From Actinomycetes bacterium (GTDB lineage: Bacteria > Actinomycetota > Actinomycetes > JACCUZ01), in assembly GCA_035489715.1 (NCBI GenBank), contig DATHAP010000035.1:1-40743 (forward strand): a stretch of DNA of 40,743 nucleotides, in the 5' to 3' direction. A program made the position numbers and the translations under genes. This document shows positions 7,856-15,330 of this stretch, one piece after another. Within the stretch, counting starts at the first letter, position 1. Each line of letters opens with the position of its first letter. A model generated the notes under the pieces. The model had not been told where the DNA came from, made no database searches, and worked only from the letters and a program-made list of their open reading frames with translations.

Positions 7856-8542
7856 GTGCCTGAGGTCGACTTCCGGATCCTGTCGTGGAACGTGCACGGG
7901 CTGCGCGACGACCGCGCCGTCCTGTCGCGGGTCGTGCGCGACCTCGACCCCGACGTGGTGTGCGTGCAGGAGTCGCCCAAGTACCTGCGGTGGCGGGCCA
8001 AGTGCGCGGCCCTCGCCCGCGGCTGCGGGCAGCTGTACGTCGCCGGCGGCGGGACCACCGGCGGTTCGGCGCTGCTCGGCTCGCTGAGGGTCGACGTCAA
8101 GAGCGCCACCGAGGTGTGCCTGTCGCGCCAGCTGCTCTGGCCGGCCCGCGGGGTCGCCGCTGCGGTGGTGTCCAAGGGCGGGGCGCGGCTGACCGTCCTG
8201 TCGGTGCACCTGCCCCTGGACGCCGCGCAGCGGCTGGAGCACACGATGCGGGTGCTGCAGGTGCGGGCCGCGCTGGGCGGCCGGCACGCGCTGGCGGCCG
8301 GCGACGTGAACGAGCGGCCCGGCCACGCGGCCTGGCAGGCGTTCGCCGACGCCGGGATGCCCGACCTGGCGCCGGACAGCGCGCCGACCTTCCCGGCCGC
8401 GGCACCCGACCGACGCATCGACGGCGTGTTCGGCACCGAGGGGCTGGTCGTGCGCGGCTATGAGGTGGTGTCTGCGCCGGGCGTCGAGCGCGCCAGCGAC
8501 CACCGCCCGGTCCTCGTCACGGTCGGCGTCCCCACCGACTGA
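7856..8542 (+). CDS. endonuclease/exonuclease/phosphatase (EEP) family protein
   Basis: The protein has 228 residues and all the EEP signature motifs: Asn12 in SWNVHG, Glu39 in VVCVQE, His118 in SVHLP, Asp150 and Asn152 in AGDVNERP, Asp189 in RRIDGVF, and Asp215-His216 in ASDHRP. It should therefore be a metal-dependent phosphodiesterase or nuclease; the substrate (DNA, lipid or nucleotide) cannot be told from sequence. I start at GTG 7856, seven bases after a TAGCGT that could serve as a leaderless -10; GTG 7847 is an alternative. The gene begins 10 bases after the subtilase stop, so it may also be transcribed with the GAF-subtilase pair. Confidence 0.87.
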   Translation: MPEVDFRILSWNVHGLRDDRAVLSRVVRDLDPDVVCVQESPKYLRWRAKCAALARGCGQLYVAGGGTTGGSALLGSLRVDVKSATEVCLSRQLLWPARGVAAAVVSKGGARLTVLSVHLPLDAAQRLEHTMRVLQVRAALGGRHALAAGDVNERPGHAAWQAFADAGMPDLAPDSAPTFPAAAPDRRIDGVFGTEGLVVRGYEVVSAPGVERASDHRPVLVTVGVPTD

Positions 8543-8557
8543 CCACCGAAAATTGCG

Positions 8558-8608
8558 CCGACTGTCGGGTAATGCGCATGTTCATCATGCGGAATTCCCG
8601 ACAGTCGG
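8558..8608. repeat. palindromic element 1-left, overlapping the 3' end of the DUF559-type gene
   Basis: Outer arms at 8558-8569 (CCGACTGTCGGG) and 8597-8608 are perfect 12-bp complements. Inner arms CGCATG (8575-8580) and CATGCG (8586-8591) form a second stem. The element is about 80 percent alike to the palindrome at 9692-9748 on the other side of the gene. The gene's stop codon (8585-8587) is near its centre. Confidence 0.85.
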
Positions 8609-9679
8609 AGCCCTGAGGGCGGCTGACGAGGTCCACGTGAACGTCGGGTGCTCGGCCGCCATCGCCTCGAGGGCCGCCCGCCGCCGCTTCGTCGGTCGCC
8701 AGCCGCGTGACAGCAGCGCGTCGGCGGTGAGCAGCACCGCCAGGTTGCTGTCGTGGCGGACCGTCCAGCTCCCGATGTCGACGACCAGCCGGCCGCCGAT
8801 GGCTAGCCGCGTGCGTCGGATGTCGTCCCACTCCTTCTGCCGGACGTCCATGTGGTGAGCGCCGTTGATCTCCACTGTGACCAGCCACGCGTCGAAGTCG
8901 GCATCGAGGACGTAGCGGCCGTCTGGGCGCCGCACGACACGTTCGCGGGTCGGCAACGGCAGCCTGGCCCGCCGCAGCACGCGCAGGTAGTCCTGCTCGG
9001 GGAGTGAGTGGCTCCCACCTTGCAGGTCGTCCAAGCATTCGAGGATGGTGGCTCGGCGGGGCAGGGTGCGCCGCTCGACCACCATCGGGCGAAGCAGCTG
9101 GACGTTGGCGAGCCGCTGCTGCACCGACATGGTCAGTATCGTCCGGCACGCGCGCTCGCTCACGGCAGCTGAGGCGGCGTCGACGGTAGCCCGGTCCTGG
9201 CGCATCCGGGGCGGCGACGCATGGCGGAGCAGGTGCTCGGCCGGCAGGTTGCGGCTCTCGTGCACCCGGACGTGGACCAGGTCGTGGACGAGGTCGTCGG
9301 TGTTGTCGCCCTGCCTGAGGCAGACGTGGATCCAGTCGTCGTGGAAGCCGGTCAGCCCAGCCGCCTCGAGCGCGGTCAGCCTGGCCAGCACGGCGTTGCC
9401 GCCCGCGTGCAGGACGCCGACCCACATCTGCTGGCAACGAGTGAGCTGGCCGGGGAAGAGGGCGACCACTTGAGGTCCGATTGCCTGCCACAGGCCGGAG
9501 CCGACGCGCCGGGCGACCAGCTGGTGCCCGACTCCGTGCACATCGAACTGGACCCGGCTGACCAGGTGCTCCTGGTGCGCCGCCAGTGCCCGGAACTCGT
9601 CGCTCCCGAGCTTGTGCAAGGTGGTGGGCACCCCGACAACCGTGCCGGACTCGACCGACGGGCGGCTGAGCTCGTCCAC
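8585..9679 (-). CDS. AbiEi-like winged-helix plus DUF559/Vsr-like nuclease-fold protein (unit 1)
   Basis: The GTG at 9679 has AGGGA six bases upstream. The 364-residue protein starts with a winged-helix-like region (about residues 25-75, LAAHQEHLVSRVQF then GSGLWQAIGPQVVAL) typical of AbiEi-type antitoxins and their relatives. Its C-terminal region (about 255-325) resembles the Vsr/DUF559 PD-(D/E)XK fold: Asp261, Glu270 in VTVEINGAHH, then a basic DDIRRTR helix. The usual Asp after Glu is Asn here (EIN rather than EVD), so activity may be altered. No cognate AbiEii-type toxin gene is adjacent. The last residues (APTVGNSA) and stop are encoded by the flanking palindrome. DNA binding at its own palindromes is a hypothesis. 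Confidence 0.75.
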   Translation of the reverse strand: MDELSRPSVESGTVVGVPTTLHKLGSDEFRALAAHQEHLVSRVQFDVHGVGHQLVARRVGSGLWQAIGPQVVALFPGQLTRCQQMWVGVLHAGGNAVLARLTALEAAGLTGFHDDWIHVCLRQGDNTDDLVHDLVHVRVHESRNLPAEHLLRHASPPRMRQDRATVDAASAAVSERACRTILTMSVQQRLANVQLLRPMVVERRTLPRRATILECLDDLQGGSHSLPEQDYLRVLRRARLPLPTRERVVRRPDGRYVLDADFDAWLVTVEINGAHHMDVRQKEWDDIRRTRLAIGGRLVVDIGSWTVRHDSNLAVLLTADALLSRGWRPTKRRRAALEAMAAEHPTFTWTSSAALRAPTVGNSA

Positions 9680-9691
9680 AGCCCGTCCCTG

Positions 9692-9748
9692 AGCCGGACT
9701 GTCGGAGAATCCGCATGGTCATCGTGCGGATTCTCCGACAGTCCGGCT
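9692..9748. repeat. palindromic element 1-right, perfect 24-bp stem
   Basis: Positions 9692-9715 and 9725-9748 are exact reverse complements over 24 bases with a nine-base loop (TGGTCATCG). The hairpin stands 12 bases upstream of the nuclease-type gene's start. The stop codon of the next gene (9747-9749, minus strand) overlaps its outer end. It has no U-tract, so a simple terminator role is not the full explanation. Confidence 0.92.
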
Positions 9749-10997
9749 AGGGGGCGTCGGAGCCGGGGCGCTCGCCGGCGCGGTAGGCCGGCGCGAGCTC
9801 GAGCGCGAGCTGCTCGAGGAAGAGCCCGATGTCGGTGACGATGCCGCGGGCTTGGGCCGAGCCGCGGTCGGCCAGCTTGGTGACCGTCGCGGGGTTGATG
9901 TCGACGCACACGAGCGGCACCGAGGCGGGGAGGATGTTGCCGGTCGCGACCGAGTGCAGCATCGTCGCCACCATGATCGCGAAGCCCACTTCGGCCAGCC
10001 CGGCCCGCATCGCGCGCTGCCCCTCGATCACGTCGGTGTAGACGTCGGGCAGCGGGCCGTCGTCGCGCACCGAGCCGACCAGCACCCACTGCTTGCCGCC
10101 GGTGACCATCGCGTGCATGACGCCCGAGGTGAGCACCCCGGACTCGACCGCCTTGGTGATCGAACCGGCCTTGCGGATCTGGTTGATCGCCCGGATGTGG
10201 TGCTCGTGCCCGTGCTCGACCCCCCGGCCCTGGCTGAGGTCGACCCCGAGCGAGGTGCCGAAGAGCGCCGCCTCGATGTCGTGGGTCGCCAGCGCGTTGC
10301 CCGCGAAGAGCACGTCGACGTACCCCGCCTCGACGAGCGCGACCATCGCCGGCGCAGCCCCGGTGTGCACGACCGCGGGCCCGCCGACCCAGAGCACCTT
10401 CTTGCCCTCGGCCTTGACGTCGCGCATCTGCTGGGCGATCTGGCGCACCAGCAGCGCCTGCGGCTTCTCCGACGACACCTCGGATTTCATGAACTCGAAG
10501 CCCCCGTGCGAGCGGTCGATCGCCGGCAGCGGCACCACCTTGACGCCGCCCGGCCCGCACACCACCCGGTCGCCGGCCCGCACGTCGCTGACCGCGATCG
10601 TGCGCGCCCGCTCGCCGACCACGACGATGCCGCAGTCCATCTCAGGGTTCTCGACCGGCACCCAGTGCCCGCCGAGGCGCACGACTGTCTCGAGGTTGGT
10701 CGTCGAGTAGAAGTCGTCGGGGAAGACGCCGTCCGTCTCCACCTCGCGCAGCGTCGCCTCGCCCGGGTCGGTGGAGTTGACGCCGTGGGCCATCAGCCGC
10801 ATCACGACCCGGTCGACGTCCTCGGCGTCCTCGGACTTCACAGTGAGTCGCGCGTAGGACTCGTCGACCGGCGTCCGGCCGACCTCGAACCGGTCGATCG
10901 AGTAGTCGCAGTTGTACTCGAGGATGTCGTCGAGCACCCGCGACAGGACGCCCGAGTCGATCAGATGGCCGCGTACCTCGACGGTCTCGCTGTGCAC
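9747..10997 (-). CDS. TIGR00300-type LOR/SDH-domain protein, probable ornithine cyclodeaminase
   Basis: I place the start at GTG 10995-10997, which has GGAAGGA six bases upstream on the minus strand. The 416-residue protein matches the LOR/SDH bifunctional-type domain family. Its N-terminal part (about 1-100) begins VEVRGHLIDSGVL and includes YSIDRFEVG. The C-terminal NAD-binding-like domain contains VLWVGGPAVVHTGA, LFAGNALATHDIE and EHGHEHHIRAIN. Members in archaea and cyanobacteria convert ornithine to proline plus ammonia, so proline synthesis or arginine/ornithine catabolism is the likely role here. No arginine dihydrolase domain is fused. The gene stands alone, 41 bases downstream of a membrane-protein gene, and its stop touches palindrome 1-right. 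Confidence 0.82.
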   Translation of the reverse strand: MHSETVEVRGHLIDSGVLSRVLDDILEYNCDYSIDRFEVGRTPVDESYARLTVKSEDAEDVDRVVMRLMAHGVNSTDPGEATLREVETDGVFPDDFYSTTNLETVVRLGGHWVPVENPEMDCGIVVVGERARTIAVSDVRAGDRVVCGPGGVKVVPLPAIDRSHGGFEFMKSEVSSEKPQALLVRQIAQQMRDVKAEGKKVLWVGGPAVVHTGAAPAMVALVEAGYVDVLFAGNALATHDIEAALFGTSLGVDLSQGRGVEHGHEHHIRAINQIRKAGSITKAVESGVLTSGVMHAMVTGGKQWVLVGSVRDDGPLPDVYTDVIEGQRAMRAGLAEVGFAIMVATMLHSVATGNILPASVPLVCVDINPATVTKLADRGSAQARGIVTDIGLFLEQLALELAPAYRAGERPGSDAP

Positions 10998-11038
10998 GGT
11001 CGGTCCTTCCGTTGAACGACTGTCCTGACGAACAGCGG

Positions 11039-11764
11039 CTAGACGACTGCTCCGTCGTCCGGGCCGGAGTCCGTCGGGGGACGGTCCTTCATCCGGGCGA
11101 CGAGCGTGACGAAGCCTGCCATGAAGGCGGCCAGCGCCAGCAACCCGACCCACCCGGCGACCGGGAGCCCCAGCAGCGTCGCCAGGACCAGCAGCAGCGG
11201 CCCGCCCACGGCCCCCGCCCACGCGAAGCGCCCGACCGTGTCGACCTTGGGCAGCGGCGGCGGGGCCGGCGGCTCGAAGTGCTCGTCCGGGTCGGGGCGC
11301 ATGACCGGTGGCGCGGGGGTGGTGGCGCGCAGCTCCTCGAAGGAGGAGTACGTCGTCGAGGACTCGGCCGGGTCGCCGTCGGACGTACCCTCCTTTGCCG
11401 TCGACTCCGGCAGGTCCTCGCTGGCCGGCCACCGGGGCACCTCGTCGGCCGACTCCAGGTCGAAGTCGGCCACGATGCCGGCCCAGGCGACCTCGGCGGC
11501 GACCTCCTCGAGGTAGCGGTCGGTCACCTGCCTCGCCTCGTCGCGGCGGCGGCTGTCGACCCACACGGCGTCGCTCGGTCCGCCGGGGATGACGGTGTCG
11601 CCGTAGGGGCCGCGCCTGCCCGGCGTCGGCGCGCTGTAGGCGGCGACGTCGACGTCGCGCAGCCGGTCGAGGAGGCCGTCGACGAGGTGGGTCTCGACGT
11701 CGCGCAGCCGGTCGTACGACGGCGCGTGCAGGCCGTTGTCCCGACGGGGTGCGCTGTTGGTCAT
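11039..11764 (-). CDS. conserved actinobacterial membrane protein of unknown function
   Basis: The 241-residue protein has a long hydrophilic N-terminal part. It begins with a charged helical region (about 10-40, RLRDVETHLVDGLLDRLRDVD), followed by an acidic stretch and a Pro-rich linker (about 150-172). Two closely spaced transmembrane helices follow (roughly 180-200 and 203-222) and then a short polar tail. The topology is probably cytoplasmic at both ends. I do not recognise a family name. Its start is 21 bases after the stop of the esterase gene, in the same direction, so the two are probably co-transcribed. Linkage to the esterase and acyltransferase suggests an envelope or lipid context, but this is weak inference. 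Confidence 0.75.
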   Translation of the reverse strand: MTNSAPRRDNGLHAPSYDRLRDVETHLVDGLLDRLRDVDVAAYSAPTPGRRGPYGDTVIPGGPSDAVWVDSRRRDEARQVTDRYLEEVAAEVAWAGIVADFDLESADEVPRWPASEDLPESTAKEGTSDGDPAESSTTYSSFEELRATTPAPPVMRPDPDEHFEPPAPPPLPKVDTVGRFAWAGAVGGPLLLVLATLLGLPVAGWVGLLALAAFMAGFVTLVARMKDRPPTDSGPDDGAVV

Positions 11765-11785
11765 CTCGTGGTACCGGCCGCTCGC

Positions 11786-12541
11786 TCAGATCGGGGTCTT
11801 GGCCAGCTCGCGGACGAACTCGACGCTGCCCTCGAAGATGGTCGGCGCGTCGTTGTCGAGGGTGGCCACGTGGTAGCTGTCCTCGAGCACCACCTCGCGC
11901 ACGTCGGTCGAGGACGCCTTGGCGTGGAACATCTCGCAGCTGTCCGGCTCGACGACGTGGTCCTCGGTCGACCGGAAGATCAGCACCGGCTGGGTCACCT
12001 TGGCCAGGTCGCCGCGGGTGGTCAGCCAGAGCCGGGTCAGCTGGTAGGACGCCTTGACCGGGATCTTGTCGTAGGCCAGCTCGGTCGCGCCCGGCTTCTT
12101 GATGTCGCTGGCGATGCCCGGCCAGGTCGGCACCACCCAGCGCAGCACCGGCAGCAGGAACCGGTCGGGGCGCTTGGTCAGCAGGCTCGGGTTGACCAGC
12201 ACCAGTCCGGCCACGTCGTCGCCGTGGACCTCGGCGAGCCGGATGGCCAACGTGCCGCCCATCGACAGCCCCATGACGAACACCTGGTCGCACCGCTCCC
12301 GCAGCTGGGCGAGGTGGCGGTCCAGCTCGGCGTACCAGTCCTCCCAGTGGGTCAGGTTGGCCTCGGCCAGCGTCGTGCCGTGCCCGGGCAGCCGGGGCAG
12401 CGCGACGGTCAGCCCGGCGGCGGCGAGGTGCTCGGCCCAGGGGCGAAGCGACTGCGGCGTGCCGGTGAAGCCGTGGCAGAGGAGGACGCCGACGGACCCC
12501 CCGTCGTGGTGGAAGGGCTCGGCGCCGGGCATCACGGGCAT
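11786..12541 (-). CDS. carboxylesterase/monoacylglycerol lipase-like alpha/beta hydrolase
   Basis: The start is set at ATG 12541, giving MPVMPGAEPFHH, which begins as homologues usually do; an ATG 45 bases upstream is possible. The 251-residue protein is a compact alpha/beta hydrolase of the Est30/monoglyceride-lipase kind. It has the oxyanion loop LLCHGFTGTP, nucleophile Ser93 in GLSMGG, Asp194 in STEDHVV and His224 in DSYHVATLD. There is no signal peptide. It is transcribed divergently from a PlsC-like acyltransferase 144 bases away, so a role in turnover of acyl esters or membrane glycerolipids is plausible. Confidence 0.87.
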   Translation of the reverse strand: MPVMPGAEPFHHDGGSVGVLLCHGFTGTPQSLRPWAEHLAAAGLTVALPRLPGHGTTLAEANLTHWEDWYAELDRHLAQLRERCDQVFVMGLSMGGTLAIRLAEVHGDDVAGLVLVNPSLLTKRPDRFLLPVLRWVVPTWPGIASDIKKPGATELAYDKIPVKASYQLTRLWLTTRGDLAKVTQPVLIFRSTEDHVVEPDSCEMFHAKASSTDVREVVLEDSYHVATLDNDAPTIFEGSVEFVRELAKTPI

Positions 12542-12685
12542 GGTCGGCTTCCCATGGTCGGCATCGTCGCACGATCGGCCGGGCATCCCATAGTGTTCGC
12601 GTCACCAGGCACGACGGGCGGGCCTGGCACGTCGCGACGCGCAGGCCGCGGCGGCTGCCCGATCGGCACGGGAGGAGGTCCGCCG

Positions 12686-13441
12686 GTGTTCTACTGGTTC
12701 CTCAAGCGGATCGTCCTGGGTCCGATCCTCAAGCTGGTCTTCCGGCCCTACGTCATCGGGCTCGAGCACGTGCCGGCCACCGGCGGCGCCATCTTCGCCA
12801 GCAACCACCTCAGCTTCTCGGACTCGATCTTCTTCCCCCTCGTGGTGGACCGGCGGATCACCTTCCTGGCCAAGCAGGACTACTTCACCGGCCGCGGGCT
12901 CAAGGGCCGGCTGACCGCGGGGTTCTTCAAGGGCGTCGGGCAGCTCCCGGTCGACCGTTCGGGCGGCTCGGCGTCCGAGGCGGCGCTGCGCACCGGGCTC
13001 AAGGTGCTCCGCCGCGGCGACTGCCTCGGCATCTACCCCGAGGGCACCCGCTCTCCGGACGGCAAGCTCTACCGCGGCAAGACCGGGGTCGCCCGGATGG
13101 CGCTCGAGGGGAACGTCCCCGTGCTGCCGGTCGCGATGATCGACACCGAGAAGATCCAGCCGCCGGGACGCAAGATGCCGACCTTCGGCATCCGGGTCGG
13201 CATCAAGATCGGCGCCCCGCTCGACTTCTCTCGCTACGAGGGCATGGAGGGCGACCGGTTCGTCCTGCGGTCGATCACCGACGAGGTCATGTACGAGCTG
13301 ATGGAGCTCTCCGGCCAGGAGTACGTCGACATCTACGCCCAGGTGGCCAAGGACCGGATCAAGGCCGAGAGGGCCGAGGCCAAGGCCGCCGGCAGGGCCG
13401 AGCGGACCGAGAAGGCCGACAAGGACGACAAGGCCGCCTGA
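12686..13441 (+). CDS. 1-acyl-sn-glycerol-3-phosphate acyltransferase family (PlsC-like)
   Basis: GTG 12686 is preceded by an excellent GGAGGAGG seven bases upstream. The 251-residue protein has a hydrophobic N-terminus and the acyltransferase motifs NHLSFSD (His41, Asp46) and YPEGTRSPDG (residues 117-126), plus the hydrophobic VPVLPVAM block. It should transfer an acyl chain to lysophosphatidate or a similar acceptor at the cytoplasmic membrane face. The tail (after about 225) is a Lys/Glu/Ala-rich helix, common in actinobacterial homologues such as the Rv2182c group. It is followed five bases later by a sensor kinase gene, so it may head a three-gene operon. Confidence 0.9.
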   Translation: MFYWFLKRIVLGPILKLVFRPYVIGLEHVPATGGAIFASNHLSFSDSIFFPLVVDRRITFLAKQDYFTGRGLKGRLTAGFFKGVGQLPVDRSGGSASEAALRTGLKVLRRGDCLGIYPEGTRSPDGKLYRGKTGVARMALEGNVPVLPVAMIDTEKIQPPGRKMPTFGIRVGIKIGAPLDFSRYEGMEGDRFVLRSITDEVMYELMELSGQEYVDIYAQVAKDRIKAERAEAKAAGRAERTEKADKDDKAA

Positions 13442-13446
13442 CCCGG

Positions 13447-14544
13447 GTGGGGATCGAGACGGCGGTGTGGCGGGCGCTGGCGGTGTTCCGCGCGCTCGGG
13501 CTGGCCTACGCGGTCGCGGTGTACGTCCGACGCGTCGACGAGTACGCCCACCCGCTGGCCGGCTGGATGGTCCTCGGGCTCATGGCCGCGTGGACCGTGG
13601 CCACCTACCTGATCTACGCCCGGCCGGCCGGGCGGACCTGGCCCGTCCTCGGCGTCGACCTGGCCGTGGCCGTGGCCGCGGTCGTCTCGACCCGGTGGCT
13701 GGACGACGTCGACCGGATCGAGGCCGGGGCCCAGACCCTGCCGGTCGTCTGGGCTGCCGCGCCGGTGCTCGCGTTCGGGATCAAGGGCGGCTGGCCGGCC
13801 GGTGTGGGCGCGGCGGCCGCCGTCGGCGCGGCCGACCTGGTCCACCGCGGCGCCCTCACCGTGTCGACCGCCAACAACATCGTCCTGCTGCTGCTCGCCG
13901 GCGCCGTGGTGGGCTACACCATGTCCCTTGCCCGGCGGGGCGAGCTCGCCCTGGCCCGGGCGCTCGCCGTGCAGGCGGCGACCCAGGAGCGCGAGCGGCT
14001 CTCCCGCGAGATCCACGACGGCGTGCTGCAGGTGCTCGCGCTGGTCGGGCGGCGCGGCCAGGACGCCGGCGGCGAGGCGGCCGAGATCGGCCGGCTCGCC
14101 GCCGAGCAGGAGCAGGCGCTGCGCGCCCTGGTGAGCGCCGCGCCCGACCCGGGTGCGGTCGAGGTCGACCTGCGCGGGTTGCTGGCGACGTACGCCTCGA
14201 GCGCCGTGACGGTCTCGACCCCCGCGACGCCGGTGGTGCTGACGGCGGCGCGCGCCCGCGAGCTGGCGGCCGCCGTCGGGGTGGCGCTGGCCAACGTGGC
14301 CGCGCACGCCGGTGACGCGGCGCGGGCCTGGGTGCTGGTCGAGGACGACGGCGACGAGGTTGTGGTCAGTGTGCGCGACGACGGGGCCGGGATGCCGCCC
14401 GGTCGGCTCGACGAGGCCGCGGCCGACGGACGCCTGGGGGTGGCGGCGTCGATCCTCGGGCGGGTGCGGCAGCTCGGCGGCACCGCGGCCGTCGAGTCGG
14501 CGCCGGGCGGCGGCACCGAGGTCGAGATGCGGGTGCCGCGGTGA
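13447..14544 (+). CDS. MacS-like sensor histidine kinase (HisKA_3 type)
   Basis: The 365-residue protein starts at a GTG six bases after the acyltransferase stop. Four to five transmembrane helices fill residues 10-160 with little extracellular sequence, suggesting intramembrane sensing. The dimerisation segment ERLSREIHDGVLQ gives the phospho-acceptor His190. The ATPase part has an N-box-like GVALANVAAHAG, DDGAGMPPG and GGGTEVEM. It overlaps its response regulator by four bases. The position beside a PlsC-like gene, and upstream of pfk and aroG at a distance, matches the MacRS locus of Streptomyces, which controls membrane and morphology genes. I infer an orthologous system, but not the signal. 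Confidence 0.87.
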   Translation: MGIETAVWRALAVFRALGLAYAVAVYVRRVDEYAHPLAGWMVLGLMAAWTVATYLIYARPAGRTWPVLGVDLAVAVAAVVSTRWLDDVDRIEAGAQTLPVVWAAAPVLAFGIKGGWPAGVGAAAAVGAADLVHRGALTVSTANNIVLLLLAGAVVGYTMSLARRGELALARALAVQAATQERERLSREIHDGVLQVLALVGRRGQDAGGEAAEIGRLAAEQEQALRALVSAAPDPGAVEVDLRGLLATYASSAVTVSTPATPVVLTAARARELAAAVGVALANVAAHAGDAARAWVLVEDDGDEVVVSVRDDGAGMPPGRLDEAAADGRLGVAASILGRVRQLGGTAAVESAPGGGTEVEMRVPR

Positions 14545-15215
14545 CGCGCGTGATGGTCGTCGACGACCACCCGATGTGGCGCGAAGGGGTGGCGCGGGAC
14601 CTCACCGAGGGCGGTTTCGAGGTGGTGGCCACCGCGGGCGACGGCGCCGAGGCCGTACGTCGCGCGCCGGCTGCCCGTCCCGACGTCGTGGTGCTCGACC
14701 TGCAGCTGCCGGTGCTCTCGGGCGTCGAGGTGACCCGCGAGCTGGTCGGGTCGCTGGAACCGCCGCCCCGCGTGCTGGTGCTGTCGGCCTCGGGGGAGCA
14801 GGCCGACGTGCTCGAGGCGGTCAAGGCCGGCGCGACGGGCTACCTGGTGAAGTCCGCATCGCGCGAGGAGCTGCTCGACGCGGTGCGGCGGACCGCAGAG
14901 GGCGTGGCGGTCTTCACGCCGGGGCTGGCGGGGCTGGTGCTGGGGGAGTACCGACGGCTCTCGGCGGGGCCGCCGCCGGCGTCGGGACCGCCGGTGCCGC
15001 GGCTGACCGACCGCGAGACCGAGGTGCTGCGGCTGGTGGCGAAGGGGCTGTCGTACAAGGACATCGCGGAGCGGCTCGTGCTTTCGCACCGCACCGTGCA
15101 GAACCACGTGCAGAACACCCTGAACAAGCTGCAGCTGCACAACCGGGTCGAGCTGGTGCGCTTCGCGATCCAGCACGGGCTCGACGACGAGCTCGGGACC
15201 CCACCGAAGACCTGA
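14541..15215 (+). CDS. NarL/FixJ-family response regulator (MacR-like)
   Basis: This 224-residue regulator begins in the GTGA overlap with the kinase. The receiver domain (about 1-120) has the acidic pair Asp8-Asp9, phospho-acceptor Asp53 in VVVLDLQLP, and a conserved Lys in YLVKSAS. A Pro-rich linker precedes a LuxR-type HTH (about 155-215) with LTDRETEVLRLVAKGLSYKDIA and HRTVQNHVQNTLNKL. It should bind DNA as a phosphorylated dimer. I did not find a Streptomyces-type MacR palindrome in this window. The gene ends 51 bases before palindromic element 2-left. Confidence 0.92.
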   Translation: MTRVMVVDDHPMWREGVARDLTEGGFEVVATAGDGAEAVRRAPAARPDVVVLDLQLPVLSGVEVTRELVGSLEPPPRVLVLSASGEQADVLEAVKAGATGYLVKSASREELLDAVRRTAEGVAVFTPGLAGLVLGEYRRLSAGPPPASGPPVPRLTDRETEVLRLVAKGLSYKDIAERLVLSHRTVQNHVQNTLNKLQLHNRVELVRFAIQHGLDDELGTPPKT

Positions 15216-15265
15216 CCCCCGGCGACCCTGACCGGCCGGCGCCCCAGCCCGCGCGTCGGGTGGCT

Positions 15266-15330
15266 CCCTTCCGGATCCGTCGCTCAGGCGGCCCTGCCGG
15301 ACGCCCGGATCGCCCGTCGATCCGGAAGGG
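15266..15330. repeat. palindromic element 2-left
   Basis: CCCTTCCGGATC (15266-15277) pairs perfectly with 15319-15330. The inside can form a small GGCG/CGCC stem. The stop codon of the DUF559-type gene (15284-15286) lies inside. Bases 15318-15335 match the reverse complement of 16261-16278 at 17 of 18 positions, so the two ends of the unit are inverted copies. Confidence 0.87.

Larger units (their letters stand above)
8558..9748 (-). mobile_element. candidate single-gene palindrome-flanked unit 1
   Basis: A lone AbiEi/DUF559-type gene is enclosed by two related palindromes. The unit begins 15 bases after the stop of the EEP gene and ends at the stop codon of the ornithine-cyclodeaminase-like gene, so it sits cleanly between two convergent genes. 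No transposase or target-site duplication was identified. Mobility is inferred from the architecture shared with the units at 15266-16330 and 34671-35810. Confidence 0.45.

Noticed and set aside
8585-9679. Type IV toxin-antitoxin (AbiEi/AbiEii) operon
   Set aside because: No nucleotidyltransferase-type AbiEii toxin gene is adjacent to this gene or its two paralogues.
10998-12605. Long upstream extension of the ornithine-cyclodeaminase-like gene on the minus strand
   Set aside because: The extension is an out-of-frame shadow of the esterase and membrane-protein genes. The GTG at 10997 has an excellent ribosome site and gives the expected family length.
11012-12685. Plus-strand frame upstream of and continuous with the acyltransferase
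   Set aside because: It is antisense to two well-supported minus-strand genes. The acyltransferase has a strong GGAGGAGG site at its own GTG.
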